From positions 1-12,193 of the forward strand of contig JALHUC010000404.1 in NCBI GenBank assembly GCA_022865845.1: a stretch of 12,193 bases of DNA, read 5' to 3'. The translations under genes were made by a program, and so were the position numbers. The notes under the pieces are model-generated. The model was not told where the DNA came from, did no database searches, and saw nothing but the letters and a program-made list of their open reading frames with translations. Within the stretch, counting starts at the first letter, position 1, and each line of letters starts with the position of its first letter. Below are positions 6,727 to 12,193 of this stretch, in pieces. The stretch comes from a bacterium (lineage in GTDB: Bacteria > BMS3Abin14).

Positions 6727-9705
6727 TCACAGACCGCTTAACGGCTCCTGCCACGCCCTTTTCATCTCATCCAGGGAAAGGGAGATCAACTCCCTTTCTC
6801 CTTCCCTGATCACCATGCGGTGAACGTCAGTACTCTGCCCGATACGGGCCCACGTGGTGTCCCCCATCAATTCCTCAAATTTCTGGGATGCGGAAGGAGT
6901 TACCTCCACAAGCAATCGCGACGCGGTCTCTGAAAAGAGGGTCACGTCTTCTCTGAAATTCCCTGCGGCCGGGATCGCATCGAGATTCACGGTTAAACCG
7001 ACATCACCGGCGAAGGCCATTTCCGCCAGAGCCACGGCCAGGCCGCCGTCAGAACAGTCGTGGCAGGAGCGTACAAGCCCTTGCCGCAAAGCTTGATGAT
7101 ACCTGTCGTATCTTTCCTTGGCCTTTAAAAAGTTCACAACCGGAACCTGCCGGCCAATATACCCCAGATGCGCATAATATTCCGATCCACCAAGTTCATC
7201 AGCCGTTTCACCAAGAATATAGAGGTAGTTGCCTGTTTTTTTCAGGTCCATCGTAACGGCCTGTCGTACATCCTCCATGCGCCCGATAACCGAGGCCAAC
7301 AAGGTAGGCGGGATGGAGATCTTGATATCACCCATGATGTAATCGTTCTTCATGCTGTCCTTGCCCGATATCAGGGGGATGCCGAAAGTCGTTACGGCAT
7401 CGTACAGCCCCCGGTTCGCTCGCACCAGCTGAGCCAGTTTGTAGGTGCCGTCAGGGGTCTTTTCAGATTGTACAGGGTCGCACCAGCAGAAGTTGTCAAG
7501 GGCAGCGGCCCAGGCAGGGTTTCCGCCAACTGCGACATAATTCCTCAGGGCTTCGTCAACAGCGTTGGCAGCCATGGCATAGGTATCTATATCGCTGTAC
7601 CTTGGTACGATACCGTTGGAAACGACAACCCCTTCGAAGGAATCAAGAATAGGACGGACAACAGCGGCATCCGAAGGCCCATCGTTGCAGACCCCTGTGA
7701 ACGGTTTGACAACGCTCCCGCCCTGGACCTCGTGATCGTACCTGCGGACAATGGACTCCTTGGAACAGATATTCAGACGGCCGAGAAGCTCAAGAAGAGT
7801 TGCAGCCGGATCCCGGGCCACCCTGATCACCGGCTCTTCCAGCTGAGGCGGTTCCCACCTGGCATCGAGGACCATCTGGGGCAGACCCTCATGAAGAAAC
7901 TCCATGGACAGACAGCTTACGACCCGCCCCTCAAAGGTAGCCTTGAAGTAACCCGAATCATCAAACTCTCCAAGATCCGTAGACTCCACCCCCATTTTTT
8001 CTGACAGCTCAATGAAGCGGGCCAGGTTCCGAGGCGGAACCGAAACGGTCATGCGCTCCTGGGCCTCCGAGATCAAGATCTCCCAGGGATCCAGGCCGGG
8101 ATATTTGAGGGGTGCCAGGTCAAGGTGAAGGACAGCACCGTTTGTGTCTCTGGCTATCTCACCCACCGAGGAGGAAAGTCCGCCTGCACCGTTATCGGTG
8201 ATGCTCGTATATAGCCCTTCATCTCTTGCAATGAGGAGGAAGTCGAACATCCTCTTCTGGGTGATGGGATCTCCTATCTGGACAGCAGAGACCGGCGATC
8301 CTTCATGAAGTTCCTCCGAGGAGAAAGTTGCCCCGTGGATCCCGTCTTTTCCTATGCGGCCCCCCACCATGACCACCCTGTCCCCCACACAGACCTTCTT
8401 CTCGTGGGAGGGCTTACCGGCGACCACAGCGGGCATCATAGCTGCTGTTCCGCAGTATACAAGGGGTTTGCCAAGGAACCTGCTGTCGAAAACAACTGCA
8501 CCGTTAACAGTGGGGATACCGCTCTTGTTCCCGCCGTGCTCAACCCCCTCCACAACCCCTTCGTAGATCCTCCTGGGGTGGAGGATGCGGGGCGGCAATG
8601 GCTCACTGTAGAAGGGAGATGCGAAACAAAAAACATCGGTGTTAAAAAGGAGGTTCGCCCCCAATCCGGTGCCAAAAGGGTCACGGTTAACACCGACGAT
8701 ACCGGTGAGCGCACCGCCGTAGGGGTCAAGGGCTGAAGGAGAGTTGTGGGTCTCTACTTTGAAAACTAGGCTGTAGTCTGAATTAAATCGGATAACTCCA
8801 GCGTTATCCTTGAACACAGAAAGGCAGATGTCCTCTTCGCCCCGCTCTTTCCGGATACGCTCCGTGGCACCAACAATGTAGGTGGCAAAGAGAGAGTCCA
8901 CCGTCTCAACATTGCCCTCTTCATCCTCGTACCTGATAATCGCGTTGAATATTTTGTGTTTGCAGTGTTCAGACCAGGTCTGGGCCAGCACCTCGATCTC
9001 CACATCGGTAGGTTTCGGCCCAAGCCCCATCCCCTTCCGATTTTTTTGCACATCGGGGTCCATGAAATGGGCCTGAATGATCTTCATCTCCTTGAGGGAA
9101 AGGGCAAGAAGACCTTCTCTGCTGATCTTCATAAGGTGTTCGTCACCGCCGGCAAGCTCCACCTCCTGAACACGCCCGCCACCGATGAGGCTGACCCTGG
9201 GTACCTCAGGTTCGAGACCGGTTGAGAGGTCATACTTCTCTGCCGGGATCACCTGCCATCGATGGATCAACCCGTTGGCCAGAACCTCAGAGGCAAGGCG
9301 GTGGGCATCATCTTCAGAAAGATCGCCATGTATCTGGTACTGGATGGAGGTAAATACCCCTTCGTGAGGTTCAAGAGATCTGCCGAGAAGCTGTGATACA
9401 GCCTCACCGGCGCTTCTTCCAGCGTTGTCGGTAACCCCCGGCCTGTATCCCACCTCGATGAGAAGGTCAAAAACACCACCAACCGGCCTCCCCACAGCAT
9501 ACTCCTGAATTATGGGGTCAGTAAAAGGCCCGGATGCGACCTTTTCAAGTTCCTGCTCTGTGAGGGCAATATCAACCGTGTAGACTGAAACAGTACGAAC
9601 AGACTGAAGATTTATTCCCGCAAGTTCCAGCGCCTCCCGGACGACACGCTCTCCCCTGGGGTCTCTGACTCCATCTCTGTAACCCACCTCGATCCTGACT
9701 GCCAC
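6727..9705 (-). CDS. purL: Phosphoribosylformylglycinamidine synthase, long form with two PurS-like domains
   Basis: This is the ATP-dependent synthetase that converts FGAR to FGAM with ammonia from PurQ. The product has 992 residues: between the small PurL (about 740) and the 1300-residue single-chain enzyme. Residues 1-76 and 79-155 are two PurS-like modules, each opening with IEVGYRxGVxD. The first of the two AIR-synthase-like halves follows from about 190: TWSEHCKHK (243-251), KVETHNSPSALDPYGGA (316-332). The second half contains SGKDSM and the CHDCSDGGLAVALAEMAFAG loop. No glutaminase domain is attached, which fits the separate purQ just downstream. Tandem PurS modules in one chain match the N-terminal domain of large FGAR amidotransferases and explain why no purS gene is seen. 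The start is GTG at 9705, with GGAGG seven bases upstream. Confidence 0.95.
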   Translation of the reverse strand: MAVRIEVGYRDGVRDPRGERVVREALELAGINLQSVRTVSVYTVDIALTEQELEKVASGPFTDPIIQEYAVGRPVGGVFDLLIEVGYRPGVTDNAGRSAGEAVSQLLGRSLEPHEGVFTSIQYQIHGDLSEDDAHRLASEVLANGLIHRWQVIPAEKYDLSTGLEPEVPRVSLIGGGRVQEVELAGGDEHLMKISREGLLALSLKEMKIIQAHFMDPDVQKNRKGMGLGPKPTDVEIEVLAQTWSEHCKHKIFNAIIRYEDEEGNVETVDSLFATYIVGATERIRKERGEEDICLSVFKDNAGVIRFNSDYSLVFKVETHNSPSALDPYGGALTGIVGVNRDPFGTGLGANLLFNTDVFCFASPFYSEPLPPRILHPRRIYEGVVEGVEHGGNKSGIPTVNGAVVFDSRFLGKPLVYCGTAAMMPAVVAGKPSHEKKVCVGDRVVMVGGRIGKDGIHGATFSSEELHEGSPVSAVQIGDPITQKRMFDFLLIARDEGLYTSITDNGAGGLSSSVGEIARDTNGAVLHLDLAPLKYPGLDPWEILISEAQERMTVSVPPRNLARFIELSEKMGVESTDLGEFDDSGYFKATFEGRVVSCLSMEFLHEGLPQMVLDARWEPPQLEEPVIRVARDPAATLLELLGRLNICSKESIVRRYDHEVQGGSVVKPFTGVCNDGPSDAAVVRPILDSFEGVVVSNGIVPRYSDIDTYAMAANAVDEALRNYVAVGGNPAWAAALDNFCWCDPVQSEKTPDGTYKLAQLVRANRGLYDAVTTFGIPLISGKDSMKNDYIMGDIKISIPPTLLASVIGRMEDVRQAVTMDLKKTGNYLYILGETADELGGSEYYAHLGYIGRQVPVVNFLKAKERYDRYHQALRQGLVRSCHDCSDGGLAVALAEMAFAGDVGLTVNLDAIPAAGNFREDVTLFSETASRLLVEVTPSASQKFEELMGDTTWARIGQSTDVHRMVIREGERELISLSLDEMKRAWQEPLSGL

Positions 9706-9712
9706 TCGCTCG

Positions 9713-9717
9713 CCTCC
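9713..9717 (-). promoter_or_regulatory. purL ribosome binding site
   Basis: GGAGG lies seven bases before the GTG codon at 9705 and supports this non-ATG start. Confidence 0.75.
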
Positions 9718-9729
9718 GTCGCCTTGATC

Positions 9730-9764
9730 AGGTTCCGCGTTCCAGGTTCCGGGTTCCGGGTTTT
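9730..9764. repeat. Heptamer array, 5 x 7 bp, consensus RGGTTCC
   Basis: Five contiguous 7-bp units fill half of the 74-bp gap between the purB stop and the purL start. The same unit recurs at 11993-12027. Confidence 0.85.
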
Positions 9765-9779
9765 AGCTCGACACCCATG

Positions 9780-11081
9780 TTACTGCTTTTCCCCGAACAC
9801 CCTATCGAAGATGATCCCCGTCCGTTTGAGCATGGCAGCAGGATCGAAAACGGAGTCCACAGCCGCCGGGTCCAAGACCTTCCCCACATCCGGGTCCTCC
9901 CTGACAAGATCTGAGAAAGCGCGCCCCGAATCCATGGCTTTATGTGCGTTACGCTGGACAATGGCATAAGCCTCCTCCCGCGTCATACTCGCATCCACCA
10001 GAGCCAGAAGCAGGGTTTGGGAAAAAGTAGTACCGCCGGAAAGTTCCATGTTCTGAACCATTCGCTCCTCATTCACCAAAAGAGTCTCAACCATGGAGGT
10101 GAAACGGTGAAGCATGAAATCCATTACCATTGTGGCATCGGGAAAGATAACCCGCTCCACTGAGGAGTGGCTGATATCCCGTTCGTGCCACAGGGGGATA
10201 TTTTCCATAGCTGAAAGGCTGTACCCTCTTATCAGCCTGGCAAGACCTGTGAGGTTCTCTGACAGAATGGGGTTTTTCTTGTGGGGCATGGCAGAGGAAC
10301 CTTTTTGTCCCTTTGTAAAAGCTTCCTGTGCCTCTCCCACTTCGGTCCTCATCAAATGACGGATCTCAACCGCGAACTTCTCGATGCCGGAAGCTGTCAG
10401 GGCCAATGCTATCATGTACTCGGCATGGCGGTCTCTCTGGATCACCTGGGTCGCCACTCTGGCAGGAACCAGATCAAGGCTCGCGCAGACGTGGGCTTCC
10501 ACTTCGGGAGGGATATTGGAGTAGGTTCCCACCGCTCCTGACAGTTTCCCCACCGCCACGGCATCCCTGGCCCTGCTAACCCTCTCCAAAGACCGTCCCA
10601 ACTCCTCGTACCAGATAGCCATTTTCAGCCCGAAAGTCGTCGGTTCCGCATGCATCCCGTGGGATCGACCCATCATAACTGTGTCGCGATGCTTAAGAGC
10701 CTTCTCGCGAACGGCAGTCCTGGCCTTCTCAATATCCTGGAGGATTAGATCTGCTGCCTGGACCAGCTGTACCCCGAAGGATGTGTCCAGGACGTCCGAA
10801 CTGGTCATCCCCATATGAATATATCTGGATTCAGGACCTACCTTCTCGCTCACCGAGGTGAGGAAGGCAATGACGTCGTGCTTGACCTCCACCTCAATCT
10901 CATCGATCCGGTCAATATCGAAATCCGCCCGCTCCTTGATTGTTGCAAGAGCATCATCGGGGATACGCCCCAATTTGTTCCACGCTTCGCAGGCAGCGAT
11001 CTCCACATCCAGCCAGATCCGGAACCTGTTCTCCGGTTCCCATATGGCTGCCATTTCGGGTCGGGTATAGCGGGGGATCAT
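9780..11081 (-). CDS. purB: Adenylosuccinate lyase
   Basis: This enzyme cleaves fumarate from SAICAR (eighth step to IMP) and from adenylosuccinate (AMP synthesis). The product has 433 residues, normal for the shorter Bacillus/Thermotoga-type enzyme. The aspartase/fumarase superfamily signature GSSAMPHKKNP lies at 261-271, with the mobile-loop catalytic serine at 262-263. The acid/base histidine is His141 in GRSHGMHAEPTTFG, and His68 lies in VKHDV. TSSDVLDT (93-100) is the conserved substrate-binding stretch. The ATG at 11081 has AAGGAG eight bases upstream. It lies between the yycJ-like gene and purL on the same strand, separated from each by repeat-filled gaps (126 and 74 bp), consistent with one transcript. 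Nothing looks damaged. Confidence 0.96.
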   Translation of the reverse strand: MIPRYTRPEMAAIWEPENRFRIWLDVEIAACEAWNKLGRIPDDALATIKERADFDIDRIDEIEVEVKHDVIAFLTSVSEKVGPESRYIHMGMTSSDVLDTSFGVQLVQAADLILQDIEKARTAVREKALKHRDTVMMGRSHGMHAEPTTFGLKMAIWYEELGRSLERVSRARDAVAVGKLSGAVGTYSNIPPEVEAHVCASLDLVPARVATQVIQRDRHAEYMIALALTASGIEKFAVEIRHLMRTEVGEAQEAFTKGQKGSSAMPHKKNPILSENLTGLARLIRGYSLSAMENIPLWHERDISHSSVERVIFPDATMVMDFMLHRFTSMVETLLVNEERMVQNMELSGGTTFSQTLLLALVDASMTREEAYAIVQRNAHKAMDSGRAFSDLVREDPDVGKVLDPAAVDSVFDPAAMLKRTGIIFDRVFGEKQ

Positions 11082-11089
11082 TGGGGTCT

Positions 11090-11095
11090 CTCCTT
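11090..11095 (-). promoter_or_regulatory. purB ribosome binding site
   Basis: AAGGAG lies eight bases before the ATG at 11081. The long heptamer array ends two bases before it in the direction of transcription. Confidence 0.7.
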
Positions 11096-11097
11096 TT

Positions 11098-11202
11098 CAA
11101 TTCCAGATTTCAAATTCCAGATTCCAAAGGAAATATCAAACTTCAAACATCATACTTCAAACTATACTCTACACTCTGCACTCTGCACTCTGCACTCACA
11201 AC
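11098..11202. repeat. Long heptamer array, about 15 x 7 bp, drifting consensus
   Basis: About fifteen successive 7-bp units occupy nearly the whole yycJ-purB gap. They begin as RRATTYC (11098-11125), pass through ACTTCAA-like units (11133-11160) and end as TCTGCAC, with three exact copies at 11075+100 to 11195 (that is, 11175-11195). The 7-bp phase is kept throughout although the word changes. Confidence 0.85.
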
Positions 11203-11235
11203 TCCGATCATGATTCTATGATCATGATCGGAGTT
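11200..11235. repeat. Perfect 15-bp inverted repeat with 6-bp loop over the yycJ-like stop codon
   Basis: The arm AACTCCGATCATGAT (11200-11214) is an exact reverse complement of 11221-11235. The loop is TCTATG. The stem covers the last eight or so codons and the TGA of the yycJ-like gene. No T-run follows on either strand, so it is not a standard terminator. It could instead stabilise the 3' end of the upstream message, cause attenuation or be a protein-binding site; the sequence does not decide between these. Confidence 0.85.
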
Positions 11236-11990
11236 GGTTCAACCATACATGCCGCAGTGAGATCCACACCGTTACCCCGACATCCAACCGCCCCGACTGC
11301 CTCGTCCAGGGCAACCTTGGGACAGTTATTGACCTCGCTGAGATGGGCAAGGATAACACGCTGCAGACCCGGATGAAGAAGTTCGCTCAGGACCTGTGAG
11401 GAATCTTCGTTGGATAGATGCCCCTTCCGACTTCTGATCCTCTGCTTCAGGAACCACGGATAGGGTCCCTCCATGAGCATATTCTCATCGTAATTAGACT
11501 CCAGGACAAGCATATCACATCCTGCCAGTCGCCTCTTGATCAGCGCTGTGGCATAGCCGAGATCAGTGGCAATGCCGATCTTCACACCATCCCTGTCCAG
11601 TAAAAAACCCACCGGGTCCAGGGCGTCGTGAGGCAGGGAAAAGGGTCTTATTGTAAACCCTGCCGCGGTAAACTCTTCCCCGGCCTTCACAACTTTCACA
11701 CGGGTGTTTTCAGGAAGTTCAGCGGCTTTCAAGGTATCCGCGGTACCGTACACCGTGAGGCCTAGCCTCTTGGCCAGCACCCGTACCCCGCGCAGGTGGT
11801 CACTGTGGTCATGGGTTACCAGAATGCCCGAGATACGATCCGGAGAGGCGCCGATGTGGGCAAGGCGGCGCATGAGTTCCCTGGCACTTAAGCCCGCATC
11901 GACAAGCAGCGAGCCGTCAGGTCCATCGATAAAGATTGAGTTACCCTTGCTGCCGCTGGCAAGAGCGCTGACGCCAATGTGTTTTTTCAT
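11208..11990 (-). CDS. YycJ/WalJ-like metallo-beta-lactamase-fold hydrolase
   Basis: The product has 260 residues, close to the YycJ/WalJ norm. The N-terminus VSALASGSKGNSIFI is characteristic of this family. The metal-binding motif HDHSDH (60-65) is preceded by GILVT, and later ligands fit the SLPHDALDPVGF segment, IATDLGY (Asp) and ILAHLSEVN (His). Family members are probable metal-dependent 5'-to-3' exonucleases or phosphodiesterases; in Firmicutes the gene neighbours the WalRK two-component system, which is not seen here. The ATG at 11990 is chosen because the family similarity begins there. A GTG at 12008 would add six residues (MEPGTP) encoded by a heptamer repeat. No strong Shine-Dalgarno is seen; GGAAC within the repeat may serve. 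The C-terminus IMIIES is encoded inside a perfect inverted repeat. It follows dut and precedes purB. Confidence 0.88.
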   Translation of the reverse strand: MKKHIGVSALASGSKGNSIFIDGPDGSLLVDAGLSARELMRRLAHIGASPDRISGILVTHDHSDHLRGVRVLAKRLGLTVYGTADTLKAAELPENTRVKVVKAGEEFTAAGFTIRPFSLPHDALDPVGFLLDRDGVKIGIATDLGYATALIKRRLAGCDMLVLESNYDENMLMEGPYPWFLKQRIRSRKGHLSNEDSSQVLSELLHPGLQRVILAHLSEVNNCPKVALDEAVGAVGCRGNGVDLTAACMVEPTPIMIIES

Positions 11991-11992
11991 TG

Positions 11993-12027
11993 GAGTTCCA
12001 GGTTCCACATTCCAGGTTCCAGATTAT
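11993..12027. repeat. Heptamer array, 5 x 7 bp, consensus AGGTTCC
   Basis: Five contiguous 7-bp units fitting RNRTTCC, the last decayed. The array starts three bases upstream of the ATG of the yycJ-like gene, so it forms the translation initiation region itself. Confidence 0.8.
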
Positions 12028-12030
12028 CCT

Positions 12031-12062
12031 TCGCTCCGTCGCCCAGTCGCTCAGTCGACAGT
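12031..12062. repeat. Octamer array, 4 x 8 bp, consensus TCGCYCAG
   Basis: Four successive 8-bp units each begin with TCG. It directly follows the heptamer array at 11993-12027 and is one of only two arrays here with period 8. Confidence 0.65.
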
Positions 12063-12075
12063 TCGAAAGGTTTCC

Positions 12076-12096
12076 TTCGCCCTCCGCCCTTCGCCC
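12076..12096. repeat. Heptamer array, 3 x 7 bp, consensus TYCGCCC
   Basis: Three contiguous 7-bp units end two bases short of the dut stop codon at 12099-12101. Confidence 0.7.
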
Positions 12097-12098
12097 TA

Positions 12099-12193
12099 TT
12101 ATTTCCCGCTATGTCCAAACCCGCCTTCTCCCCTGTCCGTGGCAGGCAGTTCTTTGACAACCTTTATGGACGCCCTGACTGCAGGAACGATGA
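12099..12193 (-). CDS. dut: dUTP diphosphatase, C-terminal 30 residues only (gene cut by window edge)
   Basis: Read on the minus strand from the window edge, the frame gives [20 protein letters not shown], then [10 protein letters not shown] and a TAA stop. The [10 protein letters not shown] sequence is conserved motif V of homotrimeric dUTPases, the flexible, glycine-rich C-terminal arm that closes over the active site of the neighbouring subunit. The preceding [14 protein letters not shown] matches the strand and turn before it. The enzyme hydrolyses dUTP to dUMP and pyrophosphate, preventing uracil incorporation and feeding thymidylate synthesis. The catalytic core is outside the window. 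The gene probably leads the row dut, yycJ-like, purB, purL, purQ, purF. Family identity is secure for such a short piece because motif V is so specific. Confidence 0.85.
   Translation of the reverse strand, partial: IVPAVRASIKVVKELPATDRGEGGFGHSGK

Noticed and set aside
7168..8004. 278-codon plus-strand ORF inside purL
   Set aside because: It lies wholly antisense to well-conserved PurL sequence; no Shine-Dalgarno or domain pattern supports it.
8305..8736. 143-codon plus-strand ORF inside purL
   Set aside because: It is an antisense shadow of conserved PurL residues with no independent support.
11200..11235. Rho-independent terminator for the yycJ-like gene
   Set aside because: The hairpin is perfect, but neither side has a T-rich tract, so it was listed as an inverted repeat instead.

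Overview
The window looks like chromosome from a GC-rich bacterium of the Deltaproteobacteria / Desulfuromonadales type. This is inferred from protein style: a PurL of about 990 residues carrying two PurS-like domains with a free-standing PurQ, and PurQ and PurF sequences that read like the Geobacter group. No rRNA or other marker is present, so the taxonomic call is tentative. No phage, IS element, CRISPR array, tRNA or rRNA was found.

Layout. Nearly everything lies on the minus strand, read from high to low coordinates: the 3' end of dut (dUTPase, cut by the window edge, 12193-12099); a YycJ/WalJ-type metallo-beta-lactamase-fold hydrolase (11990-11208); purB (11081-9780); purL (9705-6727); purQ (6574-5756); purF (5624-4188). 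Behind purF come a multi-pass membrane protein gene broken into three frames (4175-2585), a small single-pass membrane protein (2456-2052), a frame-disrupted remnant resembling the second half of a carboxypeptidase-regulatory-like beta-sandwich (about 2050-1812), and a GAF plus degenerate-GGDEF protein (1808-816). A bidirectional terminator (742-771) separates these from a convergent plus-strand gene, cut at its 5' end, for a probable envelope protein (1-648).

Biology. purF, purL/purQ and purB cover steps 1, 4 and 8 of de novo purine synthesis (purB also acts in AMP formation); dut upstream is another nucleotide-metabolism gene. The genes behind purF are envelope or regulatory-looking and have no evident link to purines.

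The most unusual feature is in the spacers. Almost every intergenic gap contains a degenerate short tandem repeat, nearly always of period 7 bp, with a different consensus in each gap (RTTCTRC, GATYACC, AAACTGC, AAATTYC, RGGTTCC, TCTGCAC and others). Two arrays have period 8, one being five GTGCAC palindromes. The arrays touch gene ends: some encode the last residues of a protein, others run up to the Shine-Dalgarno sequence or start codon of the next gene. They resemble the heptanucleotide STRR repeats known from filamentous cyanobacteria, but here they sit in a purine operon of an apparently different phylum. A perfect 15-bp inverted repeat also overlaps the stop codon of the yycJ-like gene.
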